A DNA stretch of 8,910 bases from Planctomycetota bacterium (GTDB taxonomy: Bacteria > Planctomycetota > Phycisphaerae > Phycisphaerales > SM1A02). The translations under genes and the position numbers were made by a program. This document shows positions 1-6,204 of this stretch, piece after piece. The notes beneath the pieces were generated by a model. That model was not told where the DNA came from. It made no database searches and saw only the letters and a list, made by a program, of their open reading frames with translations. Each line of letters starts with the position of its first letter. The first letter of the stretch is position 1. The DNA lies in NCBI GenBank assembly GCA_009924765.1, contig RFQW01000045.1, positions 1-8,910 of the forward strand, written 5' to 3'.

Positions 1-148
1 TGCCGGGCTGCGTGGACACACCCGCGGGCTTGGCAACGCACAGCGCCTCGTCGCTTTCGAACAGCACGTTTGGCGCAAGGTCAGCATTCGCCACCGGCCG
101 CTGGCGCTGCGCTGCATCCTTGCCGTGCTGGGGTGGGCGTGGTGGCAC
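1..148 (-). CDS. RluA-family pseudouridine synthase, N-terminal fragment
   Basis: Only the first 49 codons are in the window; the gene continues beyond position 1. From residue 27 the translation reads NVLFESDEALCVAKPAGVST, then QPG. This matches the start of the catalytic domain of RluA-type enzymes, where a 'VLyEdd.llVvnKPaGv.tqPg' block precedes the catalytic aspartate motif. That catalytic motif lies outside the window. Family members convert uridine to pseudouridine in 23S rRNA or tRNA in the cytoplasm; which site this one modifies cannot be told. I chose the GTG at 148 because a -10-like GATACT ends six bases before it, and because it gives a short basic leader before the conserved block. 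A GTG at 94 (Val-Ala-Asn-Ala) is an alternative start. The gene is divergent from the aminotransferase. Confidence 0.8.
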   Translation of the reverse strand, partial: MPPRPPQHGKDAAQRQRPVANADLAPNVLFESDEALCVAKPAGVSTQPG

Positions 149-154
149 GGGGGC

Positions 155-160
155 AGTATC
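155..160 (-). promoter_or_regulatory. Putative -10 element of the pseudouridine synthase gene
   Basis: On the minus strand the hexamer is GATACT, four of six matches to TATAAT. Six bases separate it from the GTG at 148, so transcription would begin at or next to the start codon (leaderless). No -35 hexamer or Shine-Dalgarno is seen. This is an inference from sequence and spacing. Confidence 0.35.
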
Positions 161-186
161 GCCGCAGTCGGCGGCGCGTGCAGGGG

Positions 187-192
187 TAGCAT
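187..192 (+). promoter_or_regulatory. Putative -10 element of the aminotransferase gene
   Basis: TAGCAT lies seven bases before the ATG at 200, which puts the expected transcription start at or one base before the ATG. The only purine-rich stretch upstream, AGGGG at 182-186, is 13 bases from the ATG, too far for a good ribosome binding site. A leaderless transcript is the simplest reading. It shares a short divergent promoter region with the minus-strand gene starting at 148. Confidence 0.35.
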
Positions 193-199
193 TCCGGCC

Positions 200-1395
200 A
201 TGCCCATCACGACGCACGGAACGACCGCCCGTCTCGCTCGCTTTGGTGAAAGCGTGTTCACGCGCATCAGCCGCCTGGCCACCGAGCATCAGGCGGTGAA
301 CCTTGGTCAGGGCTTTCCAAACTTCGACGGCCCGGCCTTCGTGAAGGACGCTGGAAAGGCCGCGATCGATGCTGGATTTGGCCAGTATGCGCGCATGTAC
401 GGCATGCCGGATGTGAATGCCGCCATCGCCCGCCGCGTGAAGCTGGATCAGTCGATCGATGTCGATCCAGAGCGCGAGATCACCATCACCAGTGGTTGCA
501 CCGAGGCGATCGCCGCCACCATGCTGGGGCTCGTCGAGCCCGGCGACGAGGTGGTGCTCATCGAGCCGTTCTACGACTCGTACCCGGCCACCGTGGCGAT
601 GGCCGGCGGCGTGCTGAAGACCGTGCGCCTGCAGGCCCCGGACTTTCGGCTTCCGGTGGAAGCGCTGCGCGCTGCGGTGACCGATCGCACGCGTTTGATA
701 TCCTGCTCAACACGCCGCACAATCCAACGGGGCGCGTGTTCGACGCGCAGGAACTGCAGGCCGTGGCGGACATCGCCATGCGCGCGGGATGTCTGGTCGT
801 CAGCGATGAGGTGTACGAGCATCTCTGGTACGGCCAGCCACATCTCTCGATCGCCACGCTGCCTGGCATGCGCGAGCGCACCATCGTGCTGTCGAGCCTG
901 GGCAAGAGCTTCTCGCTCACGGGCTGGAAGATCGGCTGGGCCATCGCGCCTCCGCACCTCACGGCGGGCATCCGCGCGGCGCACCAGTTTCTCACCTTCT
1001 GCAGTGCCACGCCGCTGCAGCACGCCACCATCGCCGCGCTGCAGGCTCCACCGTCCTACTTCGACACGCTGCGAGCCGAGTACGCAGAGCGCCGCACGGC
1101 CATGGTCGAGGTGCTGCGGCAGGCGGGTTTCGATCCGATGGTGCCGGAGGGGTCGTACTTCGTGCTGGCCGACCACACCCGGTTCGGCCACGCGAGCGAC
1201 GAAGCCTTCTGTGAGCACCTGATCCGGCAGGTCGGGGTGGCCGCCATCCCGTGCAGCGCGTTCTATGCCGATCCGGCGGGGGGACGGGCCATGGTCCGCT
1301 TCGCCTTCTGCAAGACCCTGGAGACGATCGCCGAGGCTGGCAGCCGAATGAAGGCCCGTTTGCACCCCCTCGCGGGCAGCCGGGGATCTTGCTAG
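200..1395 (+). CDS. Class I/II PLP aminotransferase (kynurenine/methionine type), frameshifted
   Basis: The product is a fold-type I pyridoxal-phosphate aminotransferase of the group containing kynurenine-oxoglutarate transaminases and E. coli YbdL-like methionine aminotransferases. About 397 residues result after correction, normal for the family. The first frame carries FGESVFTRISRLA and the block VNLGQGFPNFDGP (QGFPNF is typical of this group). The second frame carries NTPHNPTG, the SDEVYEHLWY block with the PLP-contacting Asp and Tyr, and LGKSFSLTGWKIGW with the Schiff-base Lys. The C-terminal MVRFAFCK supplies the substrate-carboxylate Arg. The frame changes at 698-701, where the bases ATAT sit between RTRL and LLNTP. 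Removing one AT gives RTRLILLNTPHNP, the expected length against YbdL-like proteins. The start at 200 gives a natural N-terminus (MPITTHGTT); the frame stays open upstream but looks non-coding there. Exact substrate is unknown. Confidence 0.85.
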
Positions 1396-1398
1396 ACT
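1390..1398 (+). promoter_or_regulatory. Putative extended -10 promoter of rplU
   Basis: TGC followed by TAGACT reads as an extended -10 (TGn plus TAnAnT). It overlaps the stop codon of the aminotransferase gene. Transcription would start near 1405, giving a leader of roughly 25 bases that includes the AGGAGA ribosome binding site. No convincing -35 lies about 17 bases upstream, which is acceptable for an extended -10. Read-through from the aminotransferase gene is also possible because no terminator separates them. Confidence 0.4.
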
Positions 1399-1417
1399 CC
1401 GCGACTCGCCCGATTTC

Positions 1418-1423
1418 AGGAGA
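1418..1423 (+). promoter_or_regulatory. Ribosome binding site of rplU
   Basis: AGGAGA sits seven bases before the GTG at 1431. It decides this start: the reading frame stays open upstream to 1251, but L21 begins at the GTG (read as Met-Tyr-Ala-Ile-Phe), as L21 proteins normally do. Confidence 0.75.
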
Positions 1424-1430
1424 ACCACTC

Positions 1431-1751
1431 GTGTACGCGATTTTCGAAGACAGCGGAACCCAGATCCTCGTCCGCAAGGATGACGAGATCCAGATCGACC
1501 TCCGTCCTCTCACCGAGGGCCAGAAGACCATCACCTTCGAGAAGGTGCTGGCCATCGGCGCCGGTGACGGACAGCCCGCCAAGATCGGCCTGCCGTACCT
1601 CGCGGGCGCCACCGTGACCGCCGAGATCGTCGGCGAGGACAGTGGCCCCAAGCTGCGCATCGGCAAGTATTCGCGCCGCAAGGGCTACCGCCGCACGCTG
1701 GGCCATCGTCAGGATCACATCCTGGTGAAGGTCACCGGCATCAAGGCCTGA
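1431..1751 (+). CDS. rplU: 50S ribosomal protein L21
   Basis: The 106-residue product has the usual length and layout of bacterial L21, a 23S rRNA-binding protein of the large subunit. The N-terminus MYAIFEDSGTQ and the middle FEKVLAIG match the family. So does the basic C-terminal signature around RRKGYRRTLGHRQDHI, followed by VKVTGI. It uses a GTG start with a good AGGAGA site. In most bacteria rplU is followed immediately by rpmA (L27). Here the next gene is the RNase P RNA, and no L27 is present in the window, so the usual pair is split. Codon use and base composition resemble the neighbours. Expression probably comes from the extended -10 at 1390-1398 and ends at the hairpin 1776-1804. 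Confidence 0.95.
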   Translation: MYAIFEDSGTQILVRKDDEIQIDLRPLTEGQKTITFEKVLAIGAGDGQPAKIGLPYLAGATVTAEIVGEDSGPKLRIGKYSRRKGYRRTLGHRQDHILVKVTGIKA

Positions 1752-1775
1752 GCCTCGCAAACTGCAGGAATTCCC

Positions 1776-1804
1776 ACGACCCCGCTCCCAACGAGCGGGG
1801 TCGT
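1776..1804 (+). terminator. Perfect 12-bp hairpin between rplU and rnpB
   Basis: ACGACCCCGCTC pairs perfectly with GAGCGGGGTCGT around the loop CCAAC, making a very stable stem. No T run follows (GTCGTACAG), so it is not a textbook intrinsic terminator. It could still stop transcripts from rplU, protect their 3' end, or insulate the rnpB promoter that begins only a few bases later. Confidence 0.55.
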
Positions 1805-1808
1805 GTCG

Positions 1809-1814
1809 TACAGT
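1809..1814 (+). promoter_or_regulatory. Putative -10 element of rnpB
   Basis: TACAGT (TAnAnT pattern) ends five bases before the 5' strand of RNase P helix P1. A transcript starting seven to eight bases downstream would begin at about 1820-1822, as expected for the mature 5' region. No -35 match is visible, and the -35 region would fall inside the upstream hairpin. Confidence 0.35.
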
Positions 1815-1819
1815 GCGCG

Positions 1820-2195
1820 TGTGGATAGGTGACCGCCCTCCGGTGCAAGCCGGAGTGAGGAAAGTCCGGACACGACAGGACAACGGTGATGGCGAACGGC
1901 CACCGGCCAAGCTGAAGGCCAGGGACAGTGCCACAGAGAACGAACCGCCGAACGGCCCGCAAGGGTGCGTGGCAAGGGTGAAAAGGTGCGGTAAGAGCGC
2001 ACCGCTCCAGCGGCGACGCTGGGGGCACGGAAAACCCCACCGCGTGCAAGCGCAAGCAGCCCCAGCCGGGCAACCGGCTCCCGTGGTCCACGGGCGTGGG
2101 CGGGTCGCGTGCTTCGAGGCCGTCGGCAACGGCGGTCCAGAGAGAAATGGTCACCACCGGCTTCGGCCGGCACAAAATCCGGCTTATTTCCACAT
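1820..2195 (+). ncRNA. rnpB: RNase P RNA, bacterial type A
   Basis: This is the catalytic RNA that trims 5' leaders from precursor tRNAs. The universally conserved blocks are in order: GAGGAAAGTCCGGAC at 1857-1871, ACAGAGAACGAACCGCC at 1933-1949, and the P11/P12 segment GGTGCGGTAAGAGCGCACC at 1985-2003. AGAGAAATGGTC at 2141-2152 and ACAAAATCCGGCTTAT at 2172-2187 follow. The ends are placed by helix P1: TGTGGA (1820-1825) pairs with TCCACA (2189-2194). Length is about 376 nt, like the E. coli RNA. Helix P3 is a short hairpin (CTCCGG and CCGGAG around TGCAAG). An open reading frame runs through the region but is incidental. The ends may be off by several bases. Confidence 0.95.
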
Positions 2196-2201
2196 TGAGC
2201 G

Positions 2202-2234
2202 GCGGCGGGTCTTCGGGCCCGCCGCGTCATTTTT
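2202..2234 (+). terminator. Intrinsic terminator of rnpB
   Basis: GCGGCGGGTC and GGCCCGCCGC form a 10-bp stem with one G-U pair, closed by the very stable C(UUCG)G tetraloop. A run of five T follows at 2230-2234. It begins seven bases after the 3' strand of P1, the expected place. Confidence 0.85.
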
Positions 2235-2395
2235 CGGGCTCGCCCGCAATCTCTTCGTTCAAAATCCCGGGTTTACTCTTGAACTCGAAGCGGTCCTCGC
2301 GACAATCGGGGACTACACCCGCCGCGGGGTGCCATCGACTGCCGGAGGTTCCGGCAGGGGTGGGCCCGGCAGGACGCCATCGCGACGGATTTCAC
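2235..2395 (+). promoter_or_regulatory. Promoter and structured leader upstream of the 2410 gene
   Basis: No gene is seen here. TTGAAC (2279-2284) and GACAAT (2301-2306), spaced 16 bases, are a candidate -35/-10 pair that would start a leader of about 100 bases. The imperfect inverted repeat CTTCGTTCAA / TTGAActCGAAG (2253-2262 and 2279-2290) overlaps that -35. A perfect hairpin, CTGCCGGA-ggt-TCCGGCAG, lies at 2339-2357. CCGGCAGG occurs twice (2351-2358, 2366-2373) and GCCATCG twice (2331-2337, 2376-2382). Regulatory meaning is inference. Confidence 0.35.
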
Positions 2396-2409
2396 AGGAG
2401 ACGCGCATC

Positions 2410-2979
2410 ATGTCCGCTTCAAAGACTTCCAGCCTGCAGGCCTACACGCTGCTGCTGTACCGCAAGGCCATCCATCCCGAATTCTTCCAGATCCAGGCGC
2501 GCAAGCGCATCGAGCATCCGCAGTACGAGTTCGAAGGTTGGGTCTTCAAGGGCGGTCATGCCGGTCGCTTCCAGTTCGGTGAAACCTGCCTGTGCGAAGT
2601 GGTGCTTGAAGGCGGTCAGAACCTGCCTGACAAGGGCCTGGTCACCACCATGCCATGCGCGGGCGAGCGCGAGTTCGACGAGAAGTTCGGCGACAACCTG
2701 AAGTACGTCACCACGCTGCAGACCGAGACGCTGAGCGAGCACCTGTACACCGGCACCTATCGCGAGATGCTGGCACACGGCCGCGATCGCAACTGCATCA
2801 TGTTCAACTGGAACGACGAGCAGGGACGCCCCAACCTGTCGCTGCTCGACATCCAGCGATATCTCAACGCGGTGCATGTGCAGGGCTATCACCTGCGCAG
2901 CGACTGCGGCATGGTGCTGCGCACGCAGACCATGTTCGAGATGATCGACACCAAGAAGTCGAAGAACGCCAAGGCCTGA
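2410..2979 (+). CDS. Conserved protein of unknown function (possibly DUF2617-like)
   Basis: The product has 189 residues, is soluble-looking, and has no signal peptide or membrane segment. The start is fixed by AGGAGA at 2396-2401, eight bases before the ATG; the frame stays open upstream only because it runs through rnpB. From memory its layout resembles DUF2617, a family of unknown function that I associate with planctomycetes and actinobacteria. Matching features are HPEFF near the N-terminus, CLCEVV, a YVTTLQTE block, and the closing YHLRSDCGMVLRTQTMFE. I cannot confirm that match. Four cysteines are visible (CLC, PCAGE, NCIM, DCGM), but they form no recognised metal motif. The C-terminus is lysine-rich (KKSKNAKA). 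Only six bases separate it from the EamA transporter gene, so the two are probably co-transcribed with the glycosylase. No function is assigned. Confidence 0.75.
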   Translation: MSASKTSSLQAYTLLLYRKAIHPEFFQIQARKRIEHPQYEFEGWVFKGGHAGRFQFGETCLCEVVLEGGQNLPDKGLVTTMPCAGEREFDEKFGDNLKYVTTLQTETLSEHLYTGTYREMLAHGRDRNCIMFNWNDEQGRPNLSLLDIQRYLNAVHVQGYHLRSDCGMVLRTQTMFEMIDTKKSKNAKA

Positions 2980-2985
2980 TCGCGC

Positions 2986-3903
2986 GTGACGGACGCGCGC
3001 ATCGGCGAGCTGGCCGGTCTGGCCACCGCAGCGCTGTGGGTCGTTTCCAGCCTGTCCTTCACCGCAGCCGGCAGGCGGCTGGGTGCCACACGCGTGAATC
3101 TGCTTCGCACGCTGGGTGCGGCCGTGGTGCTTGCATGCGTGCAATGGCTGTGGTTCGGCCAATGGATGCCGCGGACGGAGACGGCAGCGACCGTGTGGTT
3201 GGCATGCAGCGGCCTGCTTGGACTGACCATCGGCGACCAGTTCCTGTTCACGGGTTATGTCATGCTTGGACCGCGCACCGTGTCACTGCTCATGACATTG
3301 TCGCCCAGCCTCGCGGCCACGATCGCATGGATCGGCTTCGGTGAGCACATGACGCCACTGAGCGTGCTGGGCATGCTGATCACGACGGGCGGGGTGGCGT
3401 GGGTCACGCTCGGCCGTCAGCAGGTGGTGTCCGACCGTGATGCGCGCACGATTCGCAAGGGGTTGCTGTTCGGACTTGCAGCCGCCGTGTGCCAGGCACT
3501 GGGCATGGTGATGGCACGCCGCGGGCTGGTGAACGGCGTCGACGCGTTCGATGCACAGACGATTCGCATGTACGCCGGTGCCGCCAGCGTGATCCCCGTC
3601 GCGCTGTACGCGCAGCGATCGGGCCGGCTGGCCCCCGCACAGGCGTCGTCGCGCGCGCTTGGTGTTCTCGCGATCGGCACCGTCTCGGGCCCGTTGCTTG
3701 GCGTGTACTGCAGCATGGTCGCCGTGAAGATGGTCGGTGTTGGGGTGGCCAGCACGCTCATCGGCCTGGTGCCCGTGCTCATCCTGCCGGCAAGCTGGAT
3801 CATCGATCGTCAGCGCATCTCGACGCGGGCGTGGATCGGTGCCATCATCGCGGTCGTCGGCATCGCGCTGCTTGCGATGGGATCGGGTCCTCCAGAAAGG
3901 TGA
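2986..3903 (+). CDS. EamA/DMT-family transporter
   Basis: The 305-residue integral membrane protein has about ten hydrophobic segments, near residues 8-27, 38-57, 67-86, 97-117, 124-143, 158-178, 192-210, 224-244, 250-270 and 281-299. This is two five-helix EamA repeats joined by a polar linker (about 144-157), the normal layout of drug/metabolite transporters. Typical features include NLLRTLGAAVV in helix 2 and the PRTVSLLMTLSPSLAA stretch at helix 4. Such proteins export or import small metabolites across the inner membrane; the substrate is not predictable. The GTG start lies six bases after the preceding stop, with only a weak AAGG upstream, suggesting translational coupling. The stop is three bases before the glycosylase start. 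No charged or broken segment suggests damage. Confidence 0.88.
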   Translation: MTDARIGELAGLATAALWVVSSLSFTAAGRRLGATRVNLLRTLGAAVVLACVQWLWFGQWMPRTETAATVWLACSGLLGLTIGDQFLFTGYVMLGPRTVSLLMTLSPSLAATIAWIGFGEHMTPLSVLGMLITTGGVAWVTLGRQQVVSDRDARTIRKGLLFGLAAAVCQALGMVMARRGLVNGVDAFDAQTIRMYAGAASVIPVALYAQRSGRLAPAQASSRALGVLAIGTVSGPLLGVYCSMVAVKMVGVGVASTLIGLVPVLILPASWIIDRQRISTRAWIGAIIAVVGIALLAMGSGPPER

Positions 3904-3906
3904 TGC

Positions 3907-4773
3907 ATGAGTCGCTCGAACGCGCTTCGCATGGCAGATCAGGCAATGGGGCTCACGCGCATGCCGCGGCGCAATCGTGCGGAGGCTGCATCGCCGCCCG
4001 TCATACGAGTCGCCACTCCTGCGCCGACCCCGCCGGAGCCGCGACTGGTTCGCACCGCTCCATCCGGCGACGCCACGCTTGAGCGCGCGCCGGCCGTCGC
4101 GGCGCAAGTGGCCGCCACAACGCTGCGAGTGACGCTTTCCGGCGATGCCGCGCTGGCGAGCGCGCATGACCCGGCTGCACGCGCTGCGGCGCTGGAGGCC
4201 CTCCGTGCGCGCCACGATCAAGCATGTCCGCACTGCACCGCAGCCACTTCGCACACCCGCACGGTGTTCGGCGAGGGCAGTGCGATGGCGCGCATCATGT
4301 TCATCGGCGAAGCGCCGGGCGAGACCGAGGACCAGACCGGCCGACCCTTCGTGGGTCCGGCTGGCGACAAGCTGAACGGCATGATCACGGCCATGGGGCT
4401 GCGCCGCGAGGATGTCTACATCGCCAATGTGCTGAAGAGCCGACCGCCCGACAATCGAACGCCGCTGCAGCATGAGGTGGACGCGTGCGGCCCGTTCCTG
4501 ATCGAGCAGATCCTGCTCATCCGTCCCGAGGTGCTGATCACCCTGGGCGGACCTGCCACGAAGCTGATCCTGGGCACGGAGGCAGGCATCTCGCGGGTGC
4601 GCGGCATCTGGGCGGAGTGGGCGCCTCCCGCCGGCCATGGCGCGCCGATTCCCGTGATGCCCACGTACCACCCGGCGTACCTGCTTCGCAACTACACCGC
4701 CAAGACCCGCGGCGAGGTGTGGAGCGACCTGCAGGCCGTCATGGCCCGCCTGAATCTGCCCGCCCGGGGATGA
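3907..4773 (+). CDS. Uracil-DNA glycosylase, family 4-like, with a Cys-to-Ser cluster position
   Basis: This base-excision repair enzyme removes uracil from DNA. The catalytic domain spans about residues 105-288. It holds FGEG, then motif A GEAPGETED (134-142) with GRPFVGPAG, the NVLKSRPPDNRTP segment, and the His motif HPAYLLR (255-261). Family 4 enzymes bind a [4Fe-4S] cluster through four cysteines. Here C107, C110 (CPHC) and C194 (DACGPF) are present, but the third position is S178 (codon AGC at 4438-4440). Its 16-residue distance to C194 equals that in the Thermus enzyme. Residues 1-100 are an Ala/Pro-rich, low-complexity extension not needed for the fold. The ATG at 3907 follows AGGTG at 3898-3902, four bases away, overlapping the end of the transporter gene. 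Shorter starts at Met-9 or Met-14 are possible. Confidence 0.9.
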   Translation: MSRSNALRMADQAMGLTRMPRRNRAEAASPPVIRVATPAPTPPEPRLVRTAPSGDATLERAPAVAAQVAATTLRVTLSGDAALASAHDPAARAAALEALRARHDQACPHCTAATSHTRTVFGEGSAMARIMFIGEAPGETEDQTGRPFVGPAGDKLNGMITAMGLRREDVYIANVLKSRPPDNRTPLQHEVDACGPFLIEQILLIRPEVLITLGGPATKLILGTEAGISRVRGIWAEWAPPAGHGAPIPVMPTYHPAYLLRNYTAKTRGEVWSDLQAVMARLNLPARG

Positions 4774-4871
4774 AATTCGCGGAAATGCAGGGTCTCGAGA
4801 ATCCCCGCGGTCACGGCCCGCGTAGATGTCATCACGGCGAAGTGCGTCGCCTTCAAACAAACCCCCACGAG

Positions 4872-4910
4872 GAGCCTGTCGCGGGTCAACTGCGGCAGGC
4901 TCTTTCTCCT
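4872..4910 (+). terminator. Hairpin terminator between convergent genes
   Basis: GAGCCTGTCGC (4872-4882) pairs with GCGGCAGGCTC (4892-4902) in an 11-bp stem with one G-U pair and a nine-base loop. TTTCTCCTT follows on the plus strand. It suits the end of the glycosylase operon. On the minus strand the stem has one A-C mismatch, and the T-rich GTTTGTTTG comes about ten bases later, so it may also serve the MEMO gene. The rest of 4774-4923 shows no gene. Confidence 0.6.
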
Positions 4911-4923
4911 TGCCGCTCGCGCC

Positions 4924-6138
4924 TCAGCGCACCAGTGCCAACGCCGCGCTGGACACCAGCAAGCCGCCGTTCGGTTCGCGCCACTGCTGGTAGTCGATCA
5001 TCTCCACCGCGGCAGGCGACACGATGCGCAGCAACGAACCCATGTTGCCGATGCTGCACCAGCGGCTCACGTTGCGCTGCTGGATGAACGGGGACTCGAA
5101 GTTCGACGCATCGCCCGCACAGAACAGGCGCAGCCGCTCGCGATCCAGTTGATCCACCTGCGCGCTCACCTGATCGTTCACGGGACCCGGATCACCGAAC
5201 TGCGGCCCCACGTGACTCAGGTCGCTGCTCGACACGAAGAGGGTGCGACCACCCAGTTCATCAAGCGCCGTGCGCAAGGCAGCCACGAACTCCGTCACCG
5301 TGGCGCGCTCTCCATCCCCAGCCTCCGGGCGCAGCGGGTCGGGCACCAGCGCCGCCACCACGGGCACGTTTCCGTACAGGTGCTGGATCCACGGCAACTG
5401 CAGCTGGATGGAATGCTCGCCCAGATGATCCATCTGATCCGCGAAGATGCGCTTGTTGCCGAGCTGCTTCTCGAGGAACGCCAGCGTGGCCTTGTCGGCG
5501 GGCATCTGTCCCAATGGGGTGGTGAAGCCGAATTCACTCATCACCACGCCATCGCCAATGCCGAAGTGGTTCGTGCCCAGCACCACCACGCGGTCCGGCT
5601 TGCGATCAGGATGCAGCGCGCGATAGGCGGCGGCGTAGTTGTGCCATCCGCGCTCGTAGTCCAGATGCGGCGCCACCACGCCCACCACGTCGCCGTCGAT
5701 CTCTGGATCTTCCGCCTGCGCCATCCAGCCAGCGATCTTGGCTGCAGCCGTCTCCGCATCGGCGCCAAGCGGCAGGGTGCAGGAAGCGGGGAAATGGCCT
5801 GCCTCGGCGACCTTCGCCTTCGCCAGTCGCTCCAGCTCCTCGAAGCGCGGGCCCCACAGCAGGCCCAGTTCATCCATGCGGGTCACGACCTCGCGCAGGA
5901 GCGCCATCGGTGCCTTGGTCCTGGTCTCGATCTCGGCCAGCGTTTCACGGCCCTGGAACTGCAGGATGAGCGGAAGTGCCTGCGCCTGGATGCCCATGGT
6001 CTGCGGCGAAAGCATGGAGGGATCGCGCAGCAGCACGATGGGGGGCTTGCCCTCTTCCTGCGGCATGGCCAGCGGCTGGAAATTTCGGATGTGCGGGCGG
6101 TCCAGGTGCTCGGGAAGCGGGGCGGTCTGCTCGTCCAT
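4924..6138 (-). CDS. MEMO-family protein (AmmeMemoRadiSam protein B) with N-terminal module
   Basis: The product has 404 residues from the ATG at 6138. The MEMO domain covers about residues 150-404. Its metal and active-site-like residues are H158 (APHLDYERG), H191 (GTNHFG), E241/H242 (GEHSIQLQLPW), D306 and H309 (SSSDLSHV), and C361 (WCSIGNMGSLL). These appear to correspond to the conserved His and Cys of human MEMO1. The fold is related to extradiol dioxygenases; bacterial members often occur with AMMECR1 and a radical SAM protein, but neither partner is in the window. Residues about 35-105 look like a winged-helix or PqqD-like module (LSPQTMGIQAQALPLILQF, then REVVTRMDELGLLWG). I prefer 6138 because TACACT lies six bases before it. 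An ATG at 6177 adds 13 residues without family-like sequence. Neither start has a Shine-Dalgarno. Molecular function is unknown. Confidence 0.88.
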   Translation of the reverse strand: MDEQTAPLPEHLDRPHIRNFQPLAMPQEEGKPPIVLLRDPSMLSPQTMGIQAQALPLILQFQGRETLAEIETRTKAPMALLREVVTRMDELGLLWGPRFEELERLAKAKVAEAGHFPASCTLPLGADAETAAAKIAGWMAQAEDPEIDGDVVGVVAPHLDYERGWHNYAAAYRALHPDRKPDRVVVLGTNHFGIGDGVVMSEFGFTTPLGQMPADKATLAFLEKQLGNKRIFADQMDHLGEHSIQLQLPWIQHLYGNVPVVAALVPDPLRPEAGDGERATVTEFVAALRTALDELGGRTLFVSSSDLSHVGPQFGDPGPVNDQVSAQVDQLDRERLRLFCAGDASNFESPFIQQRNVSRWCSIGNMGSLLRIVSPAAVEMIDYQQWREPNGGLLVSSAALALVR

Positions 6139-6144
6139 CTCGGC

Positions 6145-6150
6145 AGTGTA
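6145..6150 (-). promoter_or_regulatory. Putative -10 element of the MEMO gene
   Basis: TACACT on the minus strand ends six bases before the ATG at 6138, so the expected transcription start coincides with that ATG. No Shine-Dalgarno and no -35 are visible. It supports the 6138 start over 6177 and a leaderless mRNA. Confidence 0.4.
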
Positions 6151-6204
6151 GTGGGCCGGCGAGCGCGCGATCGCCATCCATTCAACCCATGGTCCGAAAG
6201 TCCG

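Noticed and set aside
12..299. Plus-strand open frame at the left edge
   Set aside because: It overlaps the pseudouridine synthase on the other strand and the aminotransferase in another frame, and has no recognisable sequence.
1813..2409. Protein-coding reading of the region upstream of the 2410 gene
   Set aside because: The frame is open but runs through the RNase P RNA and its terminator; the conserved RNA blocks and the AGGAGA site before 2410 explain the region better.
3283..4860. Long minus-strand open frame (525 codons) opposite the transporter and glycosylase genes
   Set aside because: It lies antisense to two well-recognised genes, its composition is Arg/His-rich, and it shows no domain. 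High GC makes such shadow frames common.
4770..5087. Possible small plus-strand gene after the glycosylase
   Set aside because: It starts inside the glycosylase stop region without a ribosome binding site and runs through the terminator hairpin into the antisense of the MEMO gene.
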